The translations under genes were made by a program, and so were the position numbers. Under the pieces are notes generated by a model, which made no database searches, was not told the origin of the DNA, and saw only the letters and a program-made list of their open reading frames with translations. DNA of 59,834 nt from Putridiphycobacter sp045110285 (GTDB lineage: Bacteria; Bacteroidota; Bacteroidia; Flavobacteriales_D; Crocinitomicaceae): positions 1-59,834 of the forward strand of contig JBGCGA010000060.1 in assembly GCA_045110285.1 (NCBI GenBank), given 5' to 3'. Shown piece by piece: positions 24,887 through 33,603 of this stretch. The stretch's first letter is position 1, and the number at the start of each line of letters is the position of its first letter.

Positions 24887-24924
24887 TTTGCGCAAGCAAA
24901 CTTATGATTTGCAATTATTGCAAA
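24887..24924. promoter_or_regulatory. paired TTTGC/GCAAA palindromes, candidate operator
   Basis: TTTGCGCAAGCAAA (24887-24900, 5-bp arms) and TTTGCAATTATTGCAAA (24908-24924, 7-bp arms) share the half-site TTTGC. Their centres are about 22 bp apart. Both lie immediately upstream of the -33 element, a place suited to an activator. The right copy is not followed by a T run, so it does not look like a terminator of the RDD gene. Confidence 0.5.
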
Positions 24925-24926
24925 AT

Positions 24927-25676
24927 CTACCTTGTCAGCACAACATAGTCCTGTAATACTTCTTTTAAAAAAGTAATTTTCTTCTGGGGAATTTCTTCAA
25001 GTTTTAAGGACTCAGTCAACTTTTCTACAAGCATTATCACAGCTTCTTTATGCGCAGAATTTGGATGTTTCTTATAACGAGAAACTGTATTTTTAACAAT
25101 AATCATGTCCTCATCAGTAAATTGAGTAACGCCCAAATATACTGGTTGATGGTTTTTTTTTGTTTTAATGTTTAATATATCCTTTATTGTATAAGCTTGC
25201 TCTGTCCGAGTTTTAACAACTATCGTTTGAGCTAAAACATCACCTATTCTTTGGGCATTCTCGGAAGTAGAGATCAATATTGCTCCTATTCCTCCAAAAC
25301 TGAACCAAACATCAACAATTCTAAAAATCCACCGCATAGCATAATCGTTAAATTTTGCGTTTTGCCCGTTTAAACTTACTACTCTGATACCCAGAGCTAG
25401 TTTTCCTACCGTTTGGCCTTTTAAAATATATTCTAAAATTAATGTGTAAAATGTAAAAGGAAGCCATACCAAAATATACAAAGTAATTATCGCCAAAGTG
25501 TCATTATCGAAAAGATTTGCTCCGCTAAAAAATGCAGCGAACATAAACATGATGACTAAAAAATATACTCCTTTAACAACTGAATCAATTAACAATGCGG
25601 CTCCACGCTGAACCAGTGTAGCAGTTTCGTACTGAATGGGAATCGTATTAGCCGTTAATATTTCAACTTTCTTCAA
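24927..25676 (-). CDS. RDD family membrane protein
   Basis: A 249-residue protein. The RDD domain starts at RGAALLIDSVVKGVYF (arginine near 23, aspartate near 30), has three membrane helices (about 33-53, 62-84 and a shorter one near 120-140), and contains GQTVGKLALGIRVVSLNG. The C-terminal 90 residues are cytosolic and helical (FTDEDMIIVKNTVSRYKKHP). RDD proteins are proposed transporters or membrane regulators, sometimes for compatible solutes or Na+/H+. Role here unknown. Confidence 0.8.
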   Translation of the reverse strand: MKKVEILTANTIPIQYETATLVQRGAALLIDSVVKGVYFLVIMFMFAAFFSGANLFDNDTLAIITLYILVWLPFTFYTLILEYILKGQTVGKLALGIRVVSLNGQNAKFNDYAMRWIFRIVDVWFSFGGIGAILISTSENAQRIGDVLAQTIVVKTRTEQAYTIKDILNIKTKKNHQPVYLGVTQFTDEDMIIVKNTVSRYKKHPNSAHKEAVIMLVEKLTESLKLEEIPQKKITFLKEVLQDYVVLTR

Positions 25677-25749
25677 AACCGTATTTTAGGTAAACTTAAG
25701 AATTTTGGGGCAAAACAAGAATAAAAGATATGAATTCGTAAAAGTTTAC

Positions 25750-25757
25750 TATTTTTG
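25750..25757 (+). promoter_or_regulatory. -7 box (TATTTTTG) of the gene at 25778
   Basis: Exact TAnnTTTG match, 20 bases before the ATG. No clear TTG partner at the usual distance. Confidence 0.45.
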
Positions 25758-25777
25758 ACCCCTAAATATTTGAAGGT

Positions 25778-26137
25778 ATGAAAACGGCAGAGGCTAATAA
25801 AAAAGTAGACGCATTAATTGAAACGGTTGGCAAAGAATTCAATGCAGAAGTAATCATTGCAGCACTAAAAGACATCAGAGAGCACGCTTTAAAAGAAACT
25901 GATCCTTTGTTGGCAAAAGTATGTCGTTTAAGCTATGAATACATAGCAGAAAATGATTGTTTTGATCATACTGTTGAAAAAGAAGAGGACGAGGAAGGAG
26001 AGGAGTTTCTTCTTGAGCCTGGAACAGACACAGAAAACTTTACTTACTTGTTGCAGTTAATTCGCCAATCAGAAAACGACTTTAATAGAGAAGAAATTAA
26101 AGAAATGAGAACTTGGTTGAAAAACGAGTTATATTAA
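25778..26137 (+). CDS. small acidic cytosolic protein of unknown function
   Basis: A 119-residue, strongly acidic and mostly helical protein. It has no signal peptide, membrane span or cysteine pair. Central features are a run of glutamate and aspartate (EKEEDEEGEEF near 68-78) between two helices. It has its own -7 box and is followed by a good terminator, so it is a single-gene unit. No family is recognised. Confidence 0.65.
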   Translation: MKTAEANKKVDALIETVGKEFNAEVIIAALKDIREHALKETDPLLAKVCRLSYEYIAENDCFDHTVEKEEDEEGEEFLLEPGTDTENFTYLLQLIRQSENDFNREEIKEMRTWLKNELY

Positions 26138-26153
26138 ATACAATATTCCATTT

Positions 26154-26187
26154 GAAAGCCTTGACGGTAAATGTCAGGGCTTTTTTT
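26154..26187. terminator. rho-independent terminator after the acidic protein gene
   Basis: AAAGCC-TTGAC/GTCAGGGCTTT stem followed by T7, immediately before the stop codon of the convergent lipoprotein gene. Confidence 0.8.
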
Positions 26188-26770
26188 ATGACTGCATAAC
26201 TGGCTTTGCGGTTTTGATTGATAAAACCATGTCTTTCACAACTAGTTCATACCCTCCAAAAGACTCTGTTCGAAGCACATAATTGTACCCGTCAATCTCT
26301 ATTTCACTGTAGCAATGATAGGTTGGCAAGCCTCCATTTTCATTAATTAATTCCCTCTTATAGAAAATCAAGTTAGAGGACTTTTCAATATAGGTAATTT
26401 TAAACACATTGCTCTGACCTTCTAAATCTCTTTGGTGTTTGAGCACTTTACCAAATTCATTTGCATAATCCTCTATTACTAAATTGAAATACTCTCCAAT
26501 TTTAATGTACCATAAATAATCACCATCATCATGCATTATTTCCGGCTGTATTTCCGCTCCCGCAGCTGTTGCAACAATTGGCACTTTTATGCTTAAATTT
26601 AAATCATAATCCAGAAGAGAAATTGATTGCATATCAGACGTGTCTAATTCCGAAAAATCAGCTTCTACGGTAATATCAGTTGTATTTATATTTACATCTT
26701 CAACTGTGCCGCTTTTGCACGACCACAGAAAAAGCATTACCAAAAAAGTAATGAATCCTACATTTTTCAT
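26186..26770 (-). CDS. lipoprotein of unknown function
   Basis: A 194-residue lipoprotein: signal MKNVGFITFLVMLFLWSC with C18 as the lipidation site. The mature protein is predicted beta-rich (YLWYIKIGEYFNLVIEDYA, NVFKITYIEKSSNLIFYKRE, YNVLRTESF-like strands) and acidic at its start. No family is recognised. It converges with the acidic-protein gene, with the terminator between them. Confidence 0.65.
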   Translation of the reverse strand: MKNVGFITFLVMLFLWSCKSGTVEDVNINTTDITVEADFSELDTSDMQSISLLDYDLNLSIKVPIVATAAGAEIQPEIMHDDGDYLWYIKIGEYFNLVIEDYANEFGKVLKHQRDLEGQSNVFKITYIEKSSNLIFYKRELINENGGLPTYHCYSEIEIDGYNYVLRTESFGGYELVVKDMVLSIKTAKPVMQS

Positions 26771-26833
26771 GATTGCTTTCCTTACAAGTATAATCTTAAA
26801 GCGTGTCCGCCTGCTACCAAATTAAGTATTTTT

Positions 26834-26852
26834 TAGATATTTTGTATATCTA
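26834..26852. promoter_or_regulatory. inverted repeat between the lipoprotein gene and queD
   Basis: TAGATAT-TTTGT-ATATCTA, 7-bp arms. A second, shorter one (ATTGCA-AAA-TGCAAT) lies at 26883-26897. Either may be an operator, but AT-rich DNA yields such repeats by chance. Confidence 0.3.
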
Positions 26853-26926
26853 GAATGAATTTTTTGTACTCCAGAATAAAAGATTGCAAAATGCAATTTA
26901 ATTTGGATCTAAAAAATAATTCTCAA

Positions 26927-26959
26927 TTGACAAATCAAGCTCTAAAAGTGGTATTTTTG
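26927..26959 (+). promoter_or_regulatory. promoter of the PTPS/QueD gene
   Basis: TTG (26927-26929), a 22-base spacer and TATTTTTG (26952-26959). The start would fall near 26966, 10 bases before the ATG. Confidence 0.6.
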
Positions 26960-26975
26960 TATAAATACCAAGCGA

Positions 26976-27386
26976 ATGGAAATTAGTGTTTGTAGAGTAG
27001 CTCATTTTAATGCCGCACATAGGCTGTATAATAAGAATTGGTCGTTTGAAAAAAACCAAACCGTATTTGGAAAGTGTAATAACCCAAATTTTCATGGGCA
27101 CAATTATAAATTAGAAGTATGGCTGACAGGCCAAATTAACCCAGAAACAGGTTATGTTATTGATTTAGGTGATTTAAAAAAAATTATCAAAACGGAAGTG
27201 GAGGATCGATTCGATCACAAGAACCTTAATATTGATACTGAAGAATTTCAAAACCTTAACCCTACAGCCGAAAATATTTCAGTTGTTATCTGGAAATTGT
27301 TAAGGAACTCGATTCCGGAACACTTAAAATTGAGAGTTAGATTATACGAAACAGAAAGAAATGTTGTAGAATGTAATGGTGCTTAA
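26976..27386 (+). CDS. 6-pyruvoyl-tetrahydropterin / 6-carboxytetrahydropterin synthase family
   Basis: A 136-residue T-fold enzyme acting on dihydroneopterin triphosphate. Zinc histidines are H15 (HFNAAHRL) and H40/H42 (HGHNY); the catalytic cysteine is C34 in GKCNNPNFHGHNY. This cysteine spacing (C-x5-H) is closer to the animal-type PTPS motif than to the short bacterial QueD motif, so a pterin product is possible besides the queuosine precursor. DHKNLN (near 75-80) and YETERN at the end complete the site. No other queuosine or biopterin gene is adjacent. It ends overlapping the convergent neighbour by 4 bases. Confidence 0.88.
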   Translation: MEISVCRVAHFNAAHRLYNKNWSFEKNQTVFGKCNNPNFHGHNYKLEVWLTGQINPETGYVIDLGDLKKIIKTEVEDRFDHKNLNIDTEEFQNLNPTAENISVVIWKLLRNSIPEHLKLRVRLYETERNVVECNGA

Positions 27387-28270
27387 TTGAAGAAACTATA
27401 TTCAGAGAATTTCAAAATTGTAATCACATTTGTTTCAATGTCTCTAGCAAGCAAAGCGCTCATTAACAAATTTGAGCTGTTATAAACAATTTGAAATTCA
27501 GTTTTATAAACACCATTTCTGTAATAGTGTTGAGCTAGAATATTATTTTGTTTGTCGTATTCAAATTTAATACGGGTTGTAATTTTTCTTCCAAGTTCCT
27601 TTTCAGATGTCTTTTCCTTTATAAACCCATTTTCGTTATACGTATATGTGGTTTGAGATCTAGAATTACCGTTAATTGATTTCGACTCATCTTTGTATAA
27701 ATAATTATTTTCGTCCGTGTAGTAAAATGCAATTTTATACAATCTTCCTAGGCTATTAAAATAACTTTTCTTTAGCTGCCTATCGTGACTTTCGTAAACA
27801 TATACTTCAGTTGAAATACTAAACGACTTATTTAATTTAAAGTCAATTTTACTTCCTGTGGCATTCTCATCTCGTCTATATTCTTTTTCTATCAATCGGT
27901 TCAACGAATCGTACTTAAAGTGATATGAATGAAACCCGAATTGATCTGATTGTCTTTTGACAGATATATAACCATTACTATTGTATTCATATGACCTAAC
28001 CACTGTATCTCTCTTAGTTGTTTTATAGTCTTTTGACAACTCTCCTTTTTCGTTAAATTGATAGTAGTAAATATTATTTGTTGGCCGAATTCGATCGTAA
28101 TCTGCTTTTGTGGAATAATGTCCTTTTATTGACTTGATTTTATTCTTTAAAATAAAACTAGTGTTAAATTTAGGATCTTCGGAAAAGAGCTCAGCATTTG
28201 AATTGTCCAGCATTTGTCCAAAAGCTTCTTTAAATGGAACTAAAAAAATTAAAAAGACAATAAATTTCAT
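27383..28270 (-). CDS. secreted protein with RHS/YD-like repeats
   Basis: A 295-residue protein from the ATG at 28270, chosen because it begins a signal peptide (MKFIVFLIFLVPFKEAFGQ); an upstream ATG at 28294 would put eight residues before it. The mature part has repeated YxYNxxGxI/L units such as RSYEYNSNGYISVK, FKYDSLNRLIEKEY and TYTYNENGFIKEK. These resemble the YD repeats of RHS-type surface proteins, in a short stand-alone form. Function unknown. It overlaps the PTPS gene by 4 bases at the 3' ends. Confidence 0.7.
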   Translation of the reverse strand: MKFIVFLIFLVPFKEAFGQMLDNSNAELFSEDPKFNTSFILKNKIKSIKGHYSTKADYDRIRPTNNIYYYQFNEKGELSKDYKTTKRDTVVRSYEYNSNGYISVKRQSDQFGFHSYHFKYDSLNRLIEKEYRRDENATGSKIDFKLNKSFSISTEVYVYESHDRQLKKSYFNSLGRLYKIAFYYTDENNYLYKDESKSINGNSRSQTTYTYNENGFIKEKTSEKELGRKITTRIKFEYDKQNNILAQHYYRNGVYKTEFQIVYNSSNLLMSALLARDIETNVITILKFSEYSFFN

Positions 28271-28315
28271 TTGATAAATTCTCAGGGGTACCAATTACAC
28301 AAACTAGACCAAAAA

Positions 28316-29698
28316 TTAAAATATTGTCATGTCTCCATCCGGCTTATCAAATTCGAAAGATTTTCCAATTTGAAAGCTGAGCCCGAAGCTTAAATGCAAA
28401 TTTTTTGTAGACTCTGGTTTTAAAATGGCAAAAACATTGTCTGACATAATGTAAAATTGGACCGGACCTCCTCGGCTACTTAATCCTATACCAACATTAG
28501 AATCGCGATAATTGTATACGCTGTAATTTGCGGTTACAGCTAAGCGGTGTTTTAATTTTACATTAGCTGAAAAATTTAGACCAGTGACATACCTACTGGG
28601 ATTAAAAGAATTATACCATACTAAACCCAAATTAAAAAATTTAGTGACGTTGAAATTTCCTCCTAAGTATATTTTCGAATATAAATTGGTTGAGTAAGTA
28701 TTATTTGTTTCTTGGATATTAGAAAGATTTTGAAGGGAGTCAGTAATTTCGTCAAAAACGGCATTGCTATCTGCTAAATATTTAACTAAATCTACCCCAT
28801 CATATTCAAATTTAAATTCATCAATTTGATAATTTGTAACGCTTTCACGCCATGTGATAGCCCCTAGATCAATCACAGATGCAGACAGTCTCACTTTTTT
28901 ACCTAGTTTATAAGTAGCGCCCAAATCAATCCCAACTCCATTATTCCGAATGCCTGCAATATTAGATACCGCCGCAAAAGGGTTGGTGAAGTTATTAACA
29001 ATAGCATTTAATCCTTCAGTATTTGAAGTGTTTACTCTAGCCGCTCCGTCGAGTGCTATGGCATATGTATTGGCATCAGTCGTAATACCAGCTCTCATAT
29101 ATTCAGTTTGAATATTACCGATTCCAACTAAGTATTTAAGTTTTGCTCCTACCGTTAATTTGTCTCCAAATTTTCTATTAAATCCTATTCCTGTTTCAAT
29201 ATATGCCTGAGCATCAAAACCTAAATTGTCAATTGCCGCTCTTTTCCCTAAAAATTCTGGACCACCGTTACCGTAAAATGCCAAACGCAATAAATCCTTT
29301 GGGTATGAAAATCCTGTATTTACCACAGAATTAACAGTAAAATTAATGGTAGTTTTTTTTGTTGTAACTGTTACCGCAAGGATTTCATTCCGAAGGTTAA
29401 AATCTAAATAATTCACATCATTTAAACTTTCCATTAATTTTGCAGGGGTTAAGTCTAAGCTGTCACTGTCTGGTCTAGTGGCAAGTGCATCATCCAAAGT
29501 AAATCCAGTATGTAACACTTGAAGGTTAAACAAATTACTAAATGGCGCAATACTCACTCCTATTTTTGCCGAAGATCTGAATGCAGGATTTAGATATTGA
29601 GCCTGAGCTGAATTGTTTAGCTGATATAGTGAAAAGTTCGACTGTGAAAAGCCAATACTACCTGCAAAAAGACATGCAACAAAAATAAGTTTTTTCAT
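28316..29698 (-). CDS. DUF5723 outer-membrane beta-barrel protein
   Basis: A 460-residue protein with a signal peptide (MKKLIFVACLFAGSIGFSQ, about 1-19). The DUF5723 start is typical: SQAQYLNPAFRSSAKIGVSI-like block near 30-50. It continues with repeated amphipathic strands (GFNRKFGDKLTVGAKLKYLVG; GATYKLGKKVRLSASV) and a closing strand NLHLSFGLSFQIGKSF. It is expected to be a barrel or a PorP/SprF-like surface protein. It follows the 540-residue lipoprotein gene by 7 bases, so the two probably work together. Confidence 0.82.
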   Translation of the reverse strand: MKKLIFVACLFAGSIGFSQSNFSLYQLNNSAQAQYLNPAFRSSAKIGVSIAPFSNLFNLQVLHTGFTLDDALATRPDSDSLDLTPAKLMESLNDVNYLDFNLRNEILAVTVTTKKTTINFTVNSVVNTGFSYPKDLLRLAFYGNGGPEFLGKRAAIDNLGFDAQAYIETGIGFNRKFGDKLTVGAKLKYLVGIGNIQTEYMRAGITTDANTYAIALDGAARVNTSNTEGLNAIVNNFTNPFAAVSNIAGIRNNGVGIDLGATYKLGKKVRLSASVIDLGAITWRESVTNYQIDEFKFEYDGVDLVKYLADSNAVFDEITDSLQNLSNIQETNNTYSTNLYSKIYLGGNFNVTKFFNLGLVWYNSFNPSRYVTGLNFSANVKLKHRLAVTANYSVYNYRDSNVGIGLSSRGGPVQFYIMSDNVFAILKPESTKNLHLSFGLSFQIGKSFEFDKPDGDMTIF

Positions 29699-29705
29699 AA
29701 ATCTT

Positions 29706-31328
29706 TTATTGAAGGTTAATGTTCAGTTTCACATTCATTCCAAGTCTTACAGCGATTGTATAACTATCAAGAATTTTAATTACCTCATTTTCTGTTCCAT
29801 TTAAGGTTTCCATATTGGCCTTAATAATAACATGCTTTGCCTGCTCTAACAAAGGCAATTGCGAACTATTTGCTGAAAAGTCAGTGATTTTCTCCGTGAT
29901 TGATACTACCTCACCATTGGTATTTGTTGTACCAGAGGCAACAACTAATTTAAATCCATCTGTCAGACTAAATAATGGTTGATAGTTCTCATCTACAAAA
30001 ACAATATCTGCATCAATGTCTATAGGAAAGCCATTGTCTACTTTCAATCTAAATGATACCGATTCAATTTGACTGATGTCTTCTTGAAAGCCAAATTCTA
30101 CAGTATCTTGAACATAAAATCCGTAGGCAAAACCTTCCATTGGCAACTCAAGCTCCGCATTTATTTTAAATCGACTAGTGTCCTGTATAAAATTCAAATT
30201 TGCTCCTGGTCCACTTGGGTTTGCGGTTCCTTCTGCTTCAAAATAAAAGTATTTCGGCGAAGGGGAAATAATTGATGAAATATTAGTTGTGTTTGTGTTG
30301 TTTAATTCAATAACAGTTGTTTTGCTATCACCCAAAATTGTTGGCGCCAATATGTTTACTGGACTCGGATAACCTGATAAAGGCAAGGTTGTGCCTGTAT
30401 TTAAATTGATAGATTTTAAGTTATTTAATGCAACCTCAACAGGAAACCCAAAAGAATTGATGAGTTCTAACCTCACTTTCGGATTCGTTAATTCGAAATA
30501 TCCATTGGTAGCTGTACTAAATATTTTGATTAGAACTGAATCAGAATAACTCCCCAACGATTGTTGTCCGAAATAACCTGTAGCATTTCGGTATGCTGGG
30601 TTTATTACAACTGCATCTAGCACAATACTTTCACTGCCATTCACTTCTTCTCCAGTCCCGTTCACTTCTGTTCGAACCGACATGACCACTGTATTTACCG
30701 TTGAACCCGCATCTGTAAAATTCCCAGTTACATCTGTTAAATCGATTGTAGCACTAGCAACCACAGGGCCTGTAGAATAAACACCTTGTAATGTTGCGGT
30801 AAGTGGATTGCCATTTTTTATCATGTACGGAAAGGAAACCGTAATATTTATGTCGTGTTTTAAGTCAGAAGTAAAATTAACTTCTACAGAACCTCCTTTA
30901 AAATTAACTGTATGAAATTCAACGCCATTTGCAACTGCAAAATTATTATTAAAAGTAGCCTGTTGCGATAATGATCCGTTAAAAGACGGTGCTGCAGGCA
31001 GATTAATATCTGCCATTGAAAATGATATTTGTTCTGAAATTACTGGTAAAGAAAAAATATCTTCAGCTACTACAGATACAACTTCACCTTTGTAAACCAA
31101 AGCAATTTCACCCGAGTTCGGGTCTATCACAACAATATCAGAACTATCTGTAGCTGCTAAAATATCGTAAACACCAAAAGTGGCATGCGCAATGGGAGCA
31201 GCCAATTGAGGATCCCATGAGCTTGGTGCTATTAAAGAGGGGTCAGAATACTTGGATAACTTTCTACAGCTAGATGATGTCATGCCAATTATGGTACCTA
31301 GCAAGATTGACAAAAAAGAAAATTTCAT
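29706..31328 (-). CDS. large beta-rich lipoprotein, partner of the DUF5723 barrel
   Basis: A 540-residue protein with a lipoprotein signal (MKFSFLSILLGTIIGMTSSSC, lipidation near C21). The rest is Ser/Thr/Asn-rich and predicted all-beta, with repeated two-strand units. An early block is SSWDPQLAAPIAHATFGVYD near 36-55. No named domain is recognised. It is the first gene of a two-gene unit with the DUF5723 barrel. A surface-exposed lipoprotein-barrel pair is an inference from order and signals. Confidence 0.7.
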   Translation of the reverse strand: MKFSFLSILLGTIIGMTSSSCRKLSKYSDPSLIAPSSWDPQLAAPIAHATFGVYDILAATDSSDIVVIDPNSGEIALVYKGEVVSVVAEDIFSLPVISEQISFSMADINLPAAPSFNGSLSQQATFNNNFAVANGVEFHTVNFKGGSVEVNFTSDLKHDINITVSFPYMIKNGNPLTATLQGVYSTGPVVASATIDLTDVTGNFTDAGSTVNTVVMSVRTEVNGTGEEVNGSESIVLDAVVINPAYRNATGYFGQQSLGSYSDSVLIKIFSTATNGYFELTNPKVRLELINSFGFPVEVALNNLKSINLNTGTTLPLSGYPSPVNILAPTILGDSKTTVIELNNTNTTNISSIISPSPKYFYFEAEGTANPSGPGANLNFIQDTSRFKINAELELPMEGFAYGFYVQDTVEFGFQEDISQIESVSFRLKVDNGFPIDIDADIVFVDENYQPLFSLTDGFKLVVASGTTNTNGEVVSITEKITDFSANSSQLPLLEQAKHVIIKANMETLNGTENEVIKILDSYTIAVRLGMNVKLNINLQ

Positions 31329-31342
31329 AGGTTTATTTTAAA

Positions 31343-31350
31343 CAAAAATA
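31343..31350 (-). promoter_or_regulatory. -7 box (TATTTTTG) of the lipoprotein-DUF5723 unit
   Basis: Exact TAnnTTTG match on the minus strand, 15 bases before the ATG at 31328. No TTG at normal spacing. Confidence 0.45.
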
Positions 31351-31430
31351 AGTATTTTAAGTCAAAACACTTATAACTTCACAAATATACAAAGGCTTAC
31401 TTTAGCTTCAAGAATAACCAATTGTAAACT

Positions 31431-32102
31431 ATGAACATTAAAACTATAATAAAAGTTTTCAGTACTGCTCAGAATGATCAAGATGCCCAGTATATGAAGT
31501 CGTACATGAAAGGGTTATTTCACTATTATGGAATAAAAAGCGACAAAAGAAGAGCGCTTTCAAAACCGTTTATTAAAGCGGCACAATCTTTACCAAAGTC
31601 AGAAGTAATAGCAAAAGTATTAGAATTATATGAATTGAAGGAACGAGAAATGCATCACCTAGGGCTAGAAATATGTATACCTTACTTTAAAAAAAATACA
31701 GATGAGAGCGACATTATATTTTTTGAAAGTTTAGCAAAAAAAAATCAATGGTGGGACACTATTGATGTGATTGCACCAAAATTAATGGCACACTATTTTT
31801 TAACTTACCCCAATAACCGAGATTTTTATGTTACAAAGTGGTTAGCTACTGGAGATAAATGGTTAGTGCGTTGTGCACTTTTATTTCAATTAAAATATAA
31901 AACGAAAACCGATCTAGGACTTCTATTTGAAACCATTTTGAGCATTCCTCCTACTAAAGAGTTTTTTATTAACAAAGCCATTGGCTGGATGCTACGCGAA
32001 AACTCTAGACTCTTTCCAGAAGCTGTAGTTGACTTTGTGACAGACAACGAAAATTACTTATCAAATTTAAGCAAAAAGGAGGCCTTGAGACTTCTCAAGT
32101 GA
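31431..32102 (+). CDS. AlkD-like DNA alkylation repair protein
   Basis: A 223-residue HEAT-repeat DNA glycosylase-family protein. AlkD-type active residues are visible: the WWDTIDVIAPKL block (W107/W108, D109/D112) and W186 in AIGWMLREN. These fit removal of N3/N7-alkylated purines. The length is usual. Its last 36 bases overlap the end of ung on the other strand. AlkD relatives differ in substrate and some lack glycosylase activity. Confidence 0.87.
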   Translation: MNIKTIIKVFSTAQNDQDAQYMKSYMKGLFHYYGIKSDKRRALSKPFIKAAQSLPKSEVIAKVLELYELKEREMHHLGLEICIPYFKKNTDESDIIFFESLAKKNQWWDTIDVIAPKLMAHYFLTYPNNRDFYVTKWLATGDKWLVRCALLFQLKYKTKTDLGLLFETILSIPPTKEFFINKAIGWMLRENSRLFPEAVVDFVTDNENYLSNLSKKEALRLLK

Positions 32103-32765
32103 CCAGTTAATTGGTTCCTTTCCTGTAGATTCTTGATAAGAATTACATTTTGAAAAATGTTGATTCCCAAACCAAAGCCCTCTGTTTGCACTTAGCGGCG
32201 ACGGATGACCGGTTTCTAAAACCAAATGCTTAGCTCTATCTATTTTAGCGCCTTTCTTTTTCGCAAATCCGCCCCACAATAAAAAAACAACATCTGCATG
32301 TTTTTCTGAAATCAATTCAATAACTCTGTCTGTAAATTTCTCCCACCCTTTTTTTTGATGACTTCCTGCCTCGCTTTGTCGCACAGTAAGTGTTGCATTT
32401 AGCATTAACACACCTTGTTTGGCCCAAGCGGTTAAATTTCCGGATTCAGGGTATGGTAAATTTAAATCCTTTTGCAATTCTTTAAAAATATTAACTAGCG
32501 AAGGTGGGTGCTTTACCCCATCATTCACTGAAAAACATAAGCCGTTTGCCTGCCCTTTTCCATGATAAGGGTCTTGTCCAATAATTACAACTTTTACCTC
32601 TTCAAATGAGCAAAAATCAAAAGCAGAAAAAATATGATGTAGCGGAGGGTAACATACGCCCAACCTGTATTCTTCTGCAACAAAATCTTCAAGCACTTTA
32701 AAATAAGGTTTTTGAATTTCGTCATTCAACACAGTTTGCCAAGAATTTGGAATGTACTCTATCAT
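32067..32765 (-). CDS. ung: uracil-DNA glycosylase
   Basis: A 232-residue family 1 UDG. The water-activating motif GQDPYH lies at 63-68 (D65), the aromatic pocket FSVNDGVKHPPSL follows at 78-90, and the DNA-intercalation motif HPSPLSANRG lies at 187-196. It removes uracil from DNA to start base excision repair. It starts 3 bases after the exonuclease gene stop and converges with the AlkD-like gene. Confidence 0.97.
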   Translation of the reverse strand: MIEYIPNSWQTVLNDEIQKPYFKVLEDFVAEEYRLGVCYPPLHHIFSAFDFCSFEEVKVVIIGQDPYHGKGQANGLCFSVNDGVKHPPSLVNIFKELQKDLNLPYPESGNLTAWAKQGVLMLNATLTVRQSEAGSHQKKGWEKFTDRVIELISEKHADVVFLLWGGFAKKKGAKIDRAKHLVLETGHPSPLSANRGLWFGNQHFSKCNSYQESTGKEPINWSLEKSQGLLFA

Positions 32766-32768
32766 TTA

Positions 32769-33485
32769 TTATTCTCCAATATTTTCCTCTTCAACCAAAG
32801 GTTCATTCCTAAACTTTAAAAACAGTTGAATCAATGCAATAACGTCTTTCTCGCAATAGGTGGTTATTCTTTCTAAATCGTCATCTTCATAATATACTCT
32901 AGCCACATCTGCTCCAGATATATCGTCTTTCGGCGTTGGAACTTGAAATATGTGGCATAAAAGGGCAATTGAAGTATAGTGCTTGTAATCACCAAACTTC
33001 CATAGTTCCATGGTGTCTAACAAGTTCACTTCCCACGGCTTTTTACCAGCAATGTCCAATATTTCAGGAATATCTATTCCATTTAAGAGCATCCGTCTTG
33101 CGATAAACGGAAAATCAAACTCTTTTGCGTTATGGCCGCACAAAGCATGATTTGGTGTATTATAATACCCCAGTAATAATTCAGCAAAATCTAAAAGTAA
33201 TTTGCGCTCATTATGGTTCGAAAAAGACTTTAATCTTATCGACTTTCCTGTTCTTCCTTCTGAGACAATACCACAAGAAATAGTTACAATTTTTCCAAAT
33301 TCTGCATAAACACCTGCCCGATCGTATACATCTGCTGCTGTCAGCCCATCTTTTTGAAAAAACTTTGTTTTACTTGAATATAATTCAGCAGTTTTTTCAT
33401 CTAAATCGGCGAAATTATAAACCTCAGGAACTGTTTCAATATCGAGGAATAGAACTTTTTCTAGATTGATTTTTTGCAAGCGCAT
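32769..33485 (-). CDS. DEDD 3'-5' exonuclease (PolB-like, DNA_pol_B_exo2)
   Basis: A 238-residue RNase H-fold exonuclease. The first motif is FLDIETVPE (D15, E17), the second is CGHNAKEFDFPFIARR near 117-132, and the last is YCEKDVIALIQL near 211-222. These are the three Exo motifs of predicted PolB-type exonucleases. It lies directly upstream of ung, 3 bases apart, so the two are probably one transcript. The substrate is unknown. Confidence 0.88.
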   Translation of the reverse strand: MRLQKINLEKVLFLDIETVPEVYNFADLDEKTAELYSSKTKFFQKDGLTAADVYDRAGVYAEFGKIVTISCGIVSEGRTGKSIRLKSFSNHNERKLLLDFAELLLGYYNTPNHALCGHNAKEFDFPFIARRMLLNGIDIPEILDIAGKKPWEVNLLDTMELWKFGDYKHYTSIALLCHIFQVPTPKDDISGADVARVYYEDDDLERITTYCEKDVIALIQLFLKFRNEPLVEEENIGE

Positions 33486-33603
33486 ACTTTCTTAGTTTTA
33501 TACATTAAATATAATATTAATTGCTGTGTACCCACTTATTTACTGCTCTTTTTATATCTTAGCAGTAAAACCACTGCGTTTTATAACCGATCGTCCTCAC
33601 TCA
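33486..33603. other. intergenic stretch without recognised feature
   Basis: Together with 33862-33986 this flanks a small doubtful ORF. No tRNA, terminator or full promoter is seen. A TATCTTA motif near 33557 is only a partial -7 match. Confidence 0.4.

Noticed and set aside
24908..24924. Terminator of the RDD gene
   Set aside because: The palindrome has a 3-base loop and no T run after it on the minus strand; an operator fits better.
26898..27101. 67-residue minus-strand ORF across the PTPS promoter
   Set aside because: Antisense of the PTPS start, covering its promoter; no coding signal.
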